A program made the translations under genes and the position numbers. From the NCBI RefSeq assembly GCF_030272615.1, contig NC_081406.1:230322896-230386895 (forward strand): a stretch of 64,000 nucleotides of DNA, in the 5' to 3' direction. Positions 47,165 to 59,230 of the stretch are shown piece after piece; the first letter of the stretch is position 1; each line of letters opens with the position of its first letter. The notes beneath the pieces are model-generated. The model saw nothing but the letters and a program-made list of their open reading frames with translations, did not search any database and had not been told where the DNA came from. Origin of the DNA: Cryptomeria japonica. Its lineage: Eukaryota > Streptophyta > Pinopsida > Cupressales > Cupressaceae.

Positions 47165-48336
47165 TGTTGGCAAATTGGAGGAATTGATTATGTGTTGCAT
47201 TGATGTTTTGTCATTGATGGCAACACCGACTGTTTTTGTTGTTTACCGGTTTCCGGTAGAGCGGTTGGATTATGATATTGATTTGGTATGCTTCGGTATG
47301 CTTTGGTTTGTGGAATTGGTTTGGATTTGTCATTCATGCTATTCAGATATGTATCATGATCAATTGGTTTGGGATTTGATGACTCAGGAGCTATCATTTG
47401 TTCTAGTAAGCCTTTTGGTCACCGGTAAGGGTTTTACCGACAAAGCTTTGTTGAAGATCTTTTGATGCACTTGATAAGTGGTGTTGGTGCGGCTTCTACA
47501 TGGCTTTCGAGATGCTGTTGGTTATCTTGTTCGTGTTTCTGTTGATCGGTGCTTTTGCATTTAGGATTGGACCTAATGCTATCTTATTTTGCTAGGTTAT
47601 GGACCGGTTTATGTAACGTGCTGGTGGATGATCCCGATGCGTTACCGGTTGGATCTATTGATTGGATTAAGTTGTTTTGGTCTTAGGCCGACTTGGTTGA
47701 TCATTGGATTGCGGGTTTATGTTATGAATTTATTGTATTATCTTTTAGGTGGCCGACCTAATTGTTTAGGTCCTGAGTTGGTATAAATATGATGTAAGAT
47801 CTCTTTGTAGATCATGGTTATGGTTTTAGGGGTTATGTGATTATTTGTGTGCGAATAAGGTTGTAATTATATGCAGAGGTTTTGGTTGATCATAGGTGAT
47901 CGAATTGGGTTGGTGAAAGAGGTTTAAGGCCTCCGGTACTGAGCTTAACCGGAATTGTACTTAGGCACAGGAGATGCTATTCTTGCAGTTCACTCTTCTT
48001 TCCAGATTGTAGTCTGGATTTATTTTGTAGTTAGTGAGGCTCCTTTTGTGATGAGCAGTGCGCTAGGCTGTTGGCCTTCCTGCATGTGCAAGCCCCTCTT
48101 TTTGTAATCACATACTTATTGCAGAAGTATTATCTGACTGTGGGTAGGCTTCCCACCGTGGTTTTTCTCTTTACCGGGTTTTCCACGTACAAATCTTGGT
48201 GTTATCTTTTGTGGATGGTTGGTAAATGTTCTGTGGTTTATATTTGTGCTTAACTGTTATATCTGCTATTCCGGTATTTGGTTTATGTATTCCAGTAATA
48301 AGGTTTTAATGCTTAAAGTTCTATAATCTATCAACA
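47165..48336 (+). mobile_element. Copia-like LTR inserted in the gypsy leader
   Basis: It starts TGTTGGCAAATTGGAGG and ends ATCTATCAACA, about 1.17 kb, with a TATA box (TATAAATA, 47782-47789). It is followed by ACTGATTCACCCCCCCC and CTCAGTTGTCC, the spacer often found between LTR and primer site in some plant copia elements. The primer site itself seems to be lost just after ACAACATTG (48397-48405). No target duplication was found, so the insertion has probably been truncated at its right edge. Confidence 0.65.
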
Positions 48337-48405
48337 ACTGATTCACCCCCCCCTCTCAGTTGTCCACTGATTATCTAAGCTGTCTAACATAAACTACAAC
48401 ATTGT

Positions 48406-50846
48406 CTCCTTGGTGTCTGCCTCATGAGAGGGGGTTAGGCTCCAAGGAGATGACGATAGGAAAGGGGGAGGATCTTCAAAAGGAATTTCTGAAAGGATGT
48501 GACCAATAGAAAAAAGATCTAATAACTACCATGGGAAAAGATAAAGGATTAATGCACTCCCAAATCAAATACACCCATGGCCACAAGAGATAAGAAAATT
48601 CAATAGAGATTGCATAACGGATTGAACTAACAAAGAAAGTAAACATGGCAAGCCCAAACAGAGAGGAAAGAAGGCAAAGACAAAATGTTGAAAGGGAAGA
48701 GAGATATTGCAAAAGATTAGAAAATGCGAAAAAGTAGAGGAGTGAGCGTGTCGAGGTGGGTGTTGCCAAGAAGAAAAAAAGAAAAGAACTAGAGAGGAAG
48801 AATAGAAGACTCGAGAGAAATCAAATTAATGGTGGGAAAAATATGGACACCTTTTAACTAGTTTAGAGAAGATCATAAATGACTATGGAAGATCTAAAAA
48901 GTTGTTGCTAGGAGATTGTAGTAGCATAGAGGCTTCATCCCTACTACAACTCTCCAGAAGTTCAACAATCAAACTGGATCTGTTAAACACAATGATTAAG
49001 TTGATAGATTTCTTGAGTTTCTTAAAACTTTGAATAAGGTCCTATCCATTCAAGAAGAATATCTGGAGGAAATGGTCAATAGAAGTACAAAGAAATTAAG
49101 AAAGGAAGAAATAGAAAAGGAGAAGAGATTATGTATAATTTGGGAGAAGAATTATGGTCACTAACTAATGAAATGTTATTAATAAACAAAAAGATAAAAA
49201 GATGTTATGAAGAGTCACAACCCTTGGACCAGGATCCATCCTCTATGCCATATAAGAGTAGAAGGATTTCAATCGAGGAAGTACCACAAATGGAAGAGAC
49301 AAGTAAACAAGAGGACAAAGCAACAAATTAGGTAGAGATTCTTGGAGGAGTATCTTGAGATTAAGTTAGCTAGAGATAAGGGTAGAGAACATAAGTCCCT
49401 TACAACAAAAGCCTTCAAAAAGGAGAAAACAAACAGCTCACCTCTCCACAAACCTAATACAGAGAAAAGGGAGACAAAAATGGAATCAACCATCAAGCTA
49501 CTAGTGTTCAGGAAAAACACCAGTTGTAGAGCATATCTTCTTTTTGGAATCACTTTGGGCAAGGTAGGACGTTGAGGAAGACAAAATTAAATTATTAGAA
49601 TTTGTGGCCTCCCTATGGAAAGACATCCTAGATTGGTATAAAAAGACATCCTAAACATGAAAAAGATTGGGAAGAAGTGAAGAAAGACTTGTTAGCCAAC
49701 TTTGATACTTCAGACTTTCCTATGGAAAGTGTAAGTACGATGAGGGAATTAGTTCAAAAAGAGGATGAATTAGTCAAAGTGTATGATTAGAGATTGAAGG
49801 AAGTATGCGAGAAGCTAGAGGAACCCTTGATCGAATTGTAGAAGATTGAATGCTTCATTTCCAGTTTATAGGACATTAGAGAAGAGCATTGGATGGGAGG
49901 ATTTTTGACACCTACATGGATGTTGTCACAATCGCCTATCGCATTGAGGCCCAACCATGGCGCAAAGTAGATAAAGAAGTACATAAAGAGGCCTTTGAGA
50001 AATTGCAATTAATAGTAGAACAATTGACTTTGCAGCAAGGTATCATGGTAAGAGGAGAAGCAAAGAAGTCTAAAGAAATATGGTGTTCATGTTGTTCAAG
50101 AGAAGGGCACATCCGGAATGAATGCCCCAAGGCACAAGGAGAAAGAACAACCACCACCCTCCAAGTAGATTTCAAAACCGCATCGGCCAAATTAAACTCA
50201 GTATTGTGGGACTTGTGGTGTTGGGACAGTCGCCCCACAAAAAATTGCTCTACCAATCAACTATGTATCCGGAAAGCTAAAGACCGTTCGGACCTCAGAT
50301 GTCTGTTGCATCATGACTGTGATAGGGAGGTAGACCGGAATATGGCTTGTCAAAGGTCTTGTGGAGCAACCTTTATATGCTAATGATGGTGGATATAGAC
50401 AACTACCATGGAGGAATAAGAAGAACACCTATGCATTGCAAATCCATCCTCCGTACAACTATTTAGAGGACAATAGTCAATCCAATTATAGAGGAGGAAG
50501 AGGATGCAAAAGAAACAATCGTAGAAGGAATTGTGCATCTTGTTACAATTGTGGAAATGTGGGTCACGTTACAATAGAATGCTGGTCTGAGAAGAAGAAA
50601 AGTTGTGCATTTTGTGGATATGATACCCATGATCTATTCAAATGTGAGAGAGCGCAACAATATTTTCAGAATGCCCCACCACATTCAAGGATTGATGACT
50701 TGCAAGGGAATAGAGGAGCAAGAGTGATAAGGAGAACTCCACCACAGGGTGTGAGAGGATGCCAATGCATGGATAATTGGTCATTTGATATCTCAAATGA
50801 AGAGTATTTTGGAGAAGAACATCAGGGGTGGACCTCAAAGAAGTAG
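48406..50846 (+). pseudogene. Gypsy gag with three CCHC zinc knuckles
   Basis: This encoded the capsid-nucleocapsid polyprotein. The first part is badly broken, with helical fragments at 49131-49331 and capsid-like WxxxL/F patterns near 49630-49720. From about 49889 the frame is readable. Three perfect C-x2-C-x4-H-x4-C knuckles follow: CSCCSREGHIRNEC (about 50085-50130), CYNCGNVGHVTIEC (about 50540-50585) and CAFCGYDTHDLFKC (about 50605-50650). One frameshift separates the first from the other two. Gypsy gag proteins usually carry one knuckle, so three is notable. A basic stretch (KRNNRRRN) precedes the second. Confidence 0.85.
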
Positions 50847-50879
50847 TCAAGTAGTAAGAAGGACAAAGCTACAATCCTA

Positions 50880-52533
50880 ATGCACCAAGGAATAGATACC
50901 ATCGAAAATAAGAACATCATTGAAGAAGTCAGTGAGGAGTCTAGACCAGAAGAAGAAGAATACGATTACTTCCTACCCAATAAGCAACAACATGATAGGG
51001 TAGTAGAAAATGCCAAACAACATATCCTACAACGACAAAATGATGATGTGGCTTTTTTTTTTGAAGAGGAAGTTCTCATGTTGAAAAGCTTGGCCTCCTT
51101 GGCTCAACAAAAGGATTTATTAGTCAAATTGAAATAATTGGAAATGTTTTGAAATAAACAGAAACAACCACAAGTTCATAAGATAACAAAAGATTGAAAT
51201 TGGAAAAATTTATCTTTGTTGATTACTGCACATCTTAATAATGTTAGTAAAACATGTTATGATAGATTTGGGTGCAGATCTCAATATCATGTTGGCAACC
51301 ACTTGGGAAAGACTAGGCTACCCCAAGTTGGTCAAAACTCCAATTAACATAAGCTTAGCAGATGGATCAGGTATGGAGACACTAGGAACCTGGAGGAATG
51401 TAGAAGTAAACATTCATGGCCTCAAGCAACTAACAAATTTTGAGGTAGTGGAAATGAAGGAACCCTTCAATACTTTTAGGGCACTACTAGGCCTAAAATG
51501 GTTTTTTAATTTTAGTGGAATTGTGGATTCAAGGAAGGAAGAGTATCTCTTTTGTAGATGAAAACAAAATAATCCACATTCCCCTATGAGAATGAGAAGA
51601 TAGGACATATGTGGAAGAAGTAAAAGATAATAGTAATCCATGATTGACCTATTTAGTTTCTAAAAGGTCCACCACTAACCTTACAAAACCACCACAACTA
51701 TGCACCTGCAAGATGTATGGATTCAAAAGAGTGTTCATGTTACAAATCACTTGGAATGTATATTACAAAAGCATCAACCTACAAGATTAGAAGATACAAA
51801 ACAGATAAATCACATTCAAAGGGGCATATCACACAAAATTACCAAGATTTTTGGTGGTGGGAAATGTAAATGAATGCATATTGGATATGGAACGACCTTT
51901 TCAAGATGAATCAGTGTGGCTTAGCACACTTCAAGATACTTTAGTATATAATGTTGTTTGTTGATGGATCAATGTGGATTACCACACTTCAAGATACTTT
52001 AGTATACAATGTCGTTTGTTGATGGAATACACAGACACTATTCCTAGTTGGCATGCCTTCAGAATCCTAATTCGTGTCTGGTACATAAAAGGGGAGTACG
52101 ACATTATCCCTAAATATATAGTATTAAGCATCTCGGAGGATCACCTTCAAGTATGTCTTATCACATGGAAAGGATATAGGGAATATGATAATCGTCTATA
52201 CATTCAACTTTTCTACAGGTCCCTAATGTCAATAGTACAAACCTAGTACATCAATCAAGAAAGACAAGTAGAGACCAAAGATTGGGATGAACTTCAAAAG
52301 GAATTCATTTATAGATTTTCCTTTAGGATGAAAATAAGCAAATTGGTACTGCATTAAAAAGAATCAAGGAAATCATCTTCAAACTAGCTCTAGAGATAAC
52401 CACTGCTCCACAACTTCACAATCCGCCACCTCGAAGTCAAGGTATATGGAAACTAATTGAATGGTTGGAGAAAAAGCACACTTGGTGGAAAACAGATGCT
52501 ACACAACACACAAAGATGAAGAGAATCCAAACC
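50880..52533 (+). pseudogene. Gypsy protease region and linker
   Basis: An acidic linker (50880-51137) is followed by a retropepsin-like domain in the frame 51241-51561. It has the active-site strand HVMIDLGADLNIM, where the usual D-S/T-G reads D-L-G, then INISLADGSGMETLG and, near the end, FRALLGLKWF in the place of the conserved ILGxDWL strand. Stops and frameshifts lie on both sides. The region to 52533 is decayed linker sequence. The element is then cut by family L copy 3 at 52534, and its frame resumes at 56142. Confidence 0.75.
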
Positions 52534-52839
52534 TGTTGTGACGTTTTCACACATCGCCCCATTGCAAATGGGGACCCCCAATTTTTCGCTTTTAGGTAGG
52601 TGTTTTGCTTGGGTTGTCTTGGCCTAGCAATAATCTCTTGGTTTTTTAGCCTTTGCTTATGAGAGGGTGTCCGTCATAATGCAAAAGGTTGTCAAGCTGT
52701 AAGGAAATGATCTTAAGTGTCAAGTCGCTTTAACGTGTCAATTTGTCCTTTTGAGGTCAATTTTTCACTTTGCCTTATAAATTTTGAGCAAAAATGATAA
52801 AATTATTGCAAATCTATGTGATTTTTGTGAAAGTCTAGA

Positions 52840-53885
52840 TGGATGGACTATGATTTTCCACTTTTGGGGACTCAAAATGATGCAAAAAAAAGTTAAAATT
52901 CCTTAAAGTTTTGATGGAGATCATTTTTTCACTGAGCAGTTAAGCTAATATCCATAGTCCCGATGGAATGGGATTTTCCACTTCACAAATGAATGAACAA
53001 AGTCAAATTTGATCAATGGAAGTCGTGAAAATCTGCTTTGTCTTGATGGGAGGTGTTTTTCCATTGAGATATTAAGGTAAATGCACCTTGTCCCTATGGA
53101 AGTTGTTTTTCCACCTCCATTTTGGGCACCAAATTACTTATTTTGAGTTTGGGACATGTGTTTGGAATGTTTAGTTAATAAAGGAATGAGGGTGCCCATG
53201 TGGAGAGTCCCGATGACCTTGGAATTTCCACCTTAAAGGCAAAAGTCCCAATGGACTTCGATTTTCCACCTGAGGCAATATTTTGTCCCACATGCATCAC
53301 GATGTTGTAGGAAGTGGAGGAAAAGTGAATAAAGCTGCAAGTGGGTGAATGAGCAAAGGTAGTAGTATAAGTGTTGATTGGTCCCTATGACCACCAAATC
53401 TCCACTCAGGGATAAATCAAGCAAATTTACAAGGACTGAATTAGTCCCTACAAGGATCGATTTTCCACTTGGAGAGAAAATGATCAAGGTGATGCAAAAA
53501 CAGCAAAAGTGGAGTCTTGATGACTATCGATTTTCCACTCAGCATAAATCAAGTAAATTTTACAAGGTGTCCTGACGGGAGTCGATTTCCTACTCCAAAA
53601 TGTGATTAAATAAACATGAAATGTCAAGGACTATTAGTCCCAATGAGAGTTGAATCTTCACCCAATGGACTTAGATTGCAAAGGAAATGAAAAGTGATGA
53701 AACAATCAGTCCCTATAAGGTTCGATTGTCCCCTTTGGGTGAAATTACAAGGGAAGGACAAAATTCACTAAAGAAAAGAGTCCTTATGGGCTACGATTTT
53801 CCACCAATTTGGTGGATAAAAACAATAGAAATCGATTCAGAAAGAATCTCAAAACAGTCCCAGTGCAAGTCAATTTTCCACCAGA
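52840..53885 (+). repeat. Copy 3 U3 minisatellite, AGTCCCTATGG...GATTTTCCACC
   Basis: About 15 degenerate units with consensus AGTCCC(T/G)ATGG, six to ten bases, then CGATTTTCCAC(C/T), spaced about 55-120 bp. Clear units lie near 52957, 53092, 53207, 53246, 53381, 53443, 53514, 53640, 53708, 53780 and 53855. Confidence 0.85.
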
Positions 53886-55185
53886 TAATGTTTGAAAGGA
53901 CTTTTGTCCCGCATGCATTGTGGAGTGAGTCATGATAGAGGAAAGGTGAATAAGTGCGAATGAGATAAATGAAACAAAACATAAGTTTTAAGCAGGTTTT
54001 ACAAGTCGGCTAGTAATGGAGAAGAAATGCCACCTTTGGAGAGACAACTCATCGACATATAAATAGAAGAAGATAAAACAAGACCGGCACCCCAACTCAA
54101 ATGCGATTCAAGGCAGAGGTAATTACCAACAGAAGATCCGCAAAGAAATCAGAACTCCAAATTGTACTAAAGGCTGATCCAAGATCAAAGCCTTCATTGC
54201 CTTGCTAAGCGAATGCCAGATGAGATTGGATTGAAAACGAATTTTCAGCTGAGAACATCCAGATTTGGAACAATTGCTATCTACGATTTGGTCATGATCT
54301 CAAACTAGAATCATCATTTCCGGACTTAGATATTCATTTCCAGATTTAGGGGGACTCTAAAACTTGTTTGATGAAGTGTTGATATTGCTTTCATTTATAT
54401 TTTCATGCTTCTTGATTCCTGATGTTTCATTTTTCAGGTTCAATGCAAGGATGAAAGGTGAAAGGAAGACTTAACCTTATAGAGTAATTAAGGTGTTCAA
54501 GCAGATCCAAGTAAGGAATTCATCAGGCCAAGAGAGTCCCACAATGAGGACGTCTGAGACACATCAGATCTGGAGTGAATGGGGGATCCAAAAAACCCAT
54601 TCTCATCATCAACTTAAAGCTCATTCATAGCGAATTTATGGGGCAGACCTGGGGCACACCATTTGACAGACATAGTTACAGTTTATATCAGATTTTTGAA
54701 ACGAATCATATACAGAACTAGAAGAGCTTGAGAATCTGATTTCAAAATCAGATTGAACGAATTGGTGGATTACCTAAGGGAATGGTTGCTGACACTAAGT
54801 GGTGCATTTCTAGACAATGTATCATTACCAGACTTGGAAGGTTTAATGCAAGGAATGCAAGGATGATGAAGAGTGAAGAGGTGAACACAAAAAAAATTCC
54901 TAAGTAGAGATCAATGTAGGACTCAAGGTGGAATAGTACACAAGGATGAAATTACCAAGTATGAGATAAAATACGAACTTGATCTGGGAAGAAGATAGTT
55001 TTAGAAGAGTTGATCAAGTCTAAAATACAGGCTGGGGTGGCATCCCAGTCACCATTCGTCCAATCAAAAGGTACCAAGTCAGAATTCAGTCAAGGATGGA
55101 ACAAGTGACATGTAGCGCTGCATCAAATATTATTTATCTTACCTATCCTCGTCTCTCATTTGGCCAATGTAATGGTGGTTGTAAC

Positions 55186-55275
55186 AAACCCTAATTAGGG
55201 TTTCTATCTTTTGATCTTGGCAATTGATTGTGAATCAATCTGAGCCGTTCATTGTAAATGGGACCTCTATATAAA
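55186..55275 (+). promoter_or_regulatory. Family L promoter, copy 3
   Basis: AAACCCTAATTAGGGTTT at 55186-55203 and TATATAAA at 55268-55275, 65 bp apart. A second TATA-like box, CATATAAATAG, lies at 54056-54066. Confidence 0.75.
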
Positions 55276-56136
55276 GCTCACTGCTCTCATTTGTAAAGGC
55301 TAATGTTAGAAGAGTAGAAGAATAGTTGCTAAGGCAATTAGGAATTAGAAGTTAGAGTAGGAGTAGTTTAGGAGAGAAGGCAAAGATTTTTGCCAAGATC
55401 TTGTTGCAAGAGACATATCATTTTCATTGAAGTTATGGTGAATTTTGTGTGTTGGTTCTACAAGTTGCATGGTTCTTACCTCTCATTTGCTTTTATGTTG
55501 ATTAGATGAATGGAAGGAATTGTGGATGATTAATGGTGAAAAACTTTTCTATCCATACCACTAGTGATTTGCTGATTATAAATTTGCCCTGTGTGGTCAA
55601 CTGGAATCCTTAAAGAGCGTAACTTCTGTTGGTATTCACACCTTGATATGCATTGTCTTGATGGTATCCATGTTGTTAATAGTGATTTGAACATCTATTG
55701 TTTCCCTTAGAAGATAGTACTAAGCTTTGTGGAGTTGTTCTTTGCAAGGCAAAACAAAGCCTAGTAGAGTTTCACCTAATCATTCATTGTTTCTTACATT
55801 CCTAGGAGTAGATCAGTCTCCCTAAACCCTTCATCGTTTTGTCCTTTTGTCCAATTCAAGTTAGTTTAGGAGAGAAAGCATCACAAGATTGCAATATCGG
55901 ATGATCAAGTTTTAGCAATGTTCAAACATTCATGCATTCAACACAAGTCCCCTTGTGATTCGAACATTATCACATCAAACCATTGAGCTTATCCACACGT
56001 CAAGACTTGACAGTAGAAACTTTGGAGTCTTCCAATTGATCATATAGTTTAGCATTTGGGAAGATTTTGATCAAGAGAGGATAAGATACCTTGGTATTTT
56101 ATTCTGTGTTAGAGGTGTCTAAAAAACACATCAAGA

Positions 56137-57253
56137 AGACCCTAAAATTGACATAGCAGTAGCAGAAGGGGAATGTGAATTACAACACCAAAAAGGTTCA
56201 GAAGATCACTATTACAATCAGCCCCTAAAACTTAGAGAAGCAATTATAGCCTCTAGGGACAATCCAAAGTTGGCAAAGATTGGAGATTATTGGGATGAAT
56301 AGGTTGTTGCAGCCGTAATTGAATTATTGTTCGAGTATGAAGATCTATTCCTCAGACTTTCATAGAAATGAATAGAATCAAAGAAGTTGGGGTAATAAAG
56401 GTACAACTAAAGGAATAAACCAAACTGCTGAAGAAGAGACCTTATTATCTCAATCCAAACATGAAAAAGAGAGTGAAGATAGAATTGGACAAAATGTTGG
56501 CAACAAGAATAATAAAACTAGTGGAGAACTTAGAATGGATTAGTCCCATGGTGGTTCAAAATAAGAAAGCAGGTGAAATTAGGATCTGTGTAAATTTTTG
56601 GGAGCTCAACAAAGCTTGCATTTATGATCCCTTTCCTAGCTCTTTCATAGAAGAAATCTTGGAATATGTGGCAAGGCGAGAGATGTGTTCATTTATTGAT
56701 GGTTATTTTGGCTTCTATTAGGTTCAAATAAAAAAGTAAGACCAGCCAAAAACCACATTTGCCATTGAATTGGGATCTTTAATGTACAGAGTTATGCCCT
56801 TCGGCCTAGAAAATGCTTTGGTTATATTCAGTAGGACTATGGTGAACATGTTTAAGGAGTTATTAATGATTTTTTGGAGGTATGTTTAGATGATTGGATG
56901 ATATATGGATTAGTCAGAAATCACATTTAGTCCATCCACATGATGTTAGACAAATGCAAAAGTATGTAAATCTCTCTCAACATCAAGAAATGCATATTTG
57001 TGGTATCCTTTGGCACACATCTTGGTCATATAATATTTAAAGGACTCATGGTGAACCCAATGAAGATTGCCCTAATCATGACACGACTGCCACCTCACGA
57101 CAGCCCCACATTTTTAGGATACATAGGCTATTGTAGGAAGTTTATTAAAGGATATGCCACGCTAGTAGCCCATCTAGAAGAATCTATAAAAAGAGGACTA
57201 ATAAAGCAATTACTTGGACTGAACAATGCTAGCAATATTTTGACAACCTGAAA
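56137..57253 (+). pseudogene. Gypsy reverse transcriptase
   Basis: After the duplication the frame resumes with PKIDIAVAEGECEL and reaches the RT domain at about 56430. Visible are NMKKRVKIELDKMLATRII, SPMVVQNKKAGEIRICVNF, FIDGYFGFY, VMPFGLENALVIFSRTMV, the palm motif VCLDDWMIYG (56880 region) and the thumb/connection segment (FLGYIGYCRKFIKGYA, 57110-57170). Stops and frameshifts are scattered throughout. It is near-identical over long stretches to the fragment at 26188-27535. Confidence 0.92.
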
Positions 57254-57640
57254 CAAAAGATAGAAAAAGCCCACTATCCTCATATTTCTAGATTCGATAG
57301 TCCCCTTTCATGTCCATTTGCAATAGCTATAGGAGCAGTCCTCACACAACCTCGTGGTAACAAAGATCATCCAATTAACCTTCACTAGTCGGAAACTTTT
57401 CCAAGAAGATCAAAGTTATACAACCACCAAAAGAGAGGCCTTGGCTATAGTCTACACACTACATAAATTCTGCCACTACCTTCTGTTTGCACCCTTCACA
57501 TTCTACATAGATCATGAACCTTTGAAGTTTTTATTGAATAAATCTGTAATCCAAGGAAGAATCTGTAGATGGTTACTACTATTCCAATAGTTCAATTTTA
57601 ACATCATGGGGAAACTAGGGAGAAATAATCAAGGTCCAGA
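57254..57640 (+). pseudogene. Gypsy RNase H
   Basis: The retrotransposon RNase H domain follows RT directly. It has FAIAIGAVLTQPRGNKDH, then SYTTTKREALAIVYTLHKF and APFTFYIDHEPLKFLLN, ending at GRICRWLLLFQ and a stop. One frameshift lies near 57355. Confidence 0.9.
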
Positions 57641-57839
57641 CTACCTATCTTGCATTGACACATGAGAAGAACTAGATGAGGCCAAGGAGGACCTACCTGG
57701 CACCCACTTGTTCAAAATAACTACGGTATTGAACGAGCTCCTTGATGTTGCCACAATACTTTCTATAGGTGAATACCCTACTGATATGATGACAAATGAC
57801 AAAACAACTATTATTGCGAAAGTCACTTCCTTTCACAAT

Positions 57840-58800
57840 GATAGGAGTGCTATACAAAAGAGGAAGAGATGAAATTCTTTGAAGAGTGGTATATGAACAT
57901 GAACGTGATGTAATTCTAAGAGAAGCACATGAATGCATCGCCAGAGGACATAATTGTGGAGACACCACTGCTCGAAAGGTCCTATTAGCTGGTCCTTGGT
58001 GGCCTAATTTTAACAACGATGCTAAGAATTATACCAAAAGTTGCATTTCTCAACGAATAGGATGACCCACCGTGAGAGACGAAATGCCCCTTAGTGCAGT
58101 TCTAGCACAAGTTCCTTTAGAGAAATGGGCCATTGATTTCATTGGACACATAGACCCTTCGATAAAACTTTTTGAGGCTAGATTTATCATTGTTGGTATC
58201 GATTAGTTGACAAAATGGGTTGAAGCTGAACCAACCAAAGATTTGGCTGCTTACATTGTTGCTAAATTTCTTTATCATAACATGATCACTGGATTTGGTT
58301 GTCCATTAAGCATAATGGGTGATCAAGGCAAACACTTTTTAAATACAATAATCAAGGAATTATTGGACAATTTTATGATTACTCACAACTGAAGTACACC
58401 CTACCATTTGCAAGCAAACAGGGCTAGTGAAGCACTAAATAAGATTATTGAATCCATTTTAACTAAGATGTGTGATGCAAATAGAACAAATTGGGATATT
58501 AATATTTCTGCCAGACTCTGGCCTCAATGCACTACCCACAAAAGGTCTACTGAGTTTACTCGCTTTGAGCTAGTCTATGGTGTGGAGGCCGATTTACCTC
58601 TTCATTTCGTAATCCACAACCTCCACACAACAGTTTCCTTAAGGCTCATAGATGATTAGTCCATCAAGCAATGACAAGAAGAATTAGACAAATTGGACAA
58701 GGCGAGACAACTTGCGGAAGATCATCTCTTAACATAAAGGAGGCAACAAAAAGCATGACATGACCGAAATATCAAATCAAAAGAAAGTTCAAAAAACAAG
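57840..58800 (+). pseudogene. Gypsy integrase
   Basis: The zinc-binding N-terminus is visible (AHECIARGHNCGDTTARK, then WWPNFNNDAKNYTKSC), although the second cysteine of the usual C-x2-C pair reads Q. The catalytic core has WAIDFIGHID (first D), SIMGDQGKHFLN (second D) and STPYHLQANRASEALNKI (E), matching the DD-E arrangement. Several stops interrupt it, including one in FIIVGID-stop-LTKW. The position downstream of RNase H defines the element as Ty3/gypsy rather than copia. Confidence 0.9.
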
Positions 58801-59069
58801 GAAAATTTAAAGTCCAATGGCTTGGTCCTTATCAAATCGATGACATCATGGATTATGTAGAAATCAGATTAGGGAAATTGGATGGAACAATTCTACAATG
58901 CTATGTAAATGGTGCCCAACTAAAACACTATCATACCAATCTAGAGTAGAGTTGACTTGAGGACAAGCTAGCATTTTGAAAGGGGGGATGATATTGGTAG
59001 GAACAGAGCAAGTGTACACGCAGTCATTGAAGAACCTACCATACTTCACCGCAAAGAGCAAATATCGTC

Positions 59070-59089
59070 TAGAATAGGAGTAGAGTGAA
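59070..59089 (+). other. Polypurine tract before the 3' LTR
   Basis: AGAATAGGAGTAGAGTGAA lies immediately before the TG of the 3' LTR. A second purine run, TTGAAAGGGGGGATGATA, lies upstream at about 58975-58992 and could be a second or older tract. Confidence 0.55.
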
Positions 59090-59230
59090 TGGGTCACATC
59101 CCATTAGCTAAATATTTGTATAGCGAAAGATGTAACTAACAAAAGATGAATATAAGAAAATAGGATAAGGAAGATTGAAGAGATAGAATAGAGATAATAG
59201 AAGCAATGTATATATGATGTAATAGGAACT
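59090..59230 (+). mobile_element. Truncated 3' LTR of the gypsy element
   Basis: TGGGTCACATCCC, then ATATTTGTATAGCGAAAGAT and following words, match the first 130 bp of the LTR at 46700-47045. Similarity stops at about 59228, so the right part of the LTR is missing. Confidence 0.75.

Larger units (their letters stand above)
52534..56136 (+). mobile_element. Family L solo LTR, copy 3 (3.60 kb), inside gypsy pol
   Basis: It starts TGTTGTGACGTTTTCACAC and ends AAAACACATCAAGA (final C to G). The flanks AAACC (52529-52533) and AGACC (56137-56141) agree at four of five. Gypsy coding sequence continues across the two sides, proving insertion. It carries the hairpin start, a U3 minisatellite with about 15 units (52840-53885), the telo-box palindrome 55186-55203 and TATA 55268, and the shared 3' part. 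Confidence 0.9.

Noticed and set aside
51974-52246. Separate gene in the gypsy protease-RT linker
   Set aside because: It has a repeated ACACTTCAAGATACTTTAGT stretch and no domain, and lies inside the element. It is treated as decayed linker.
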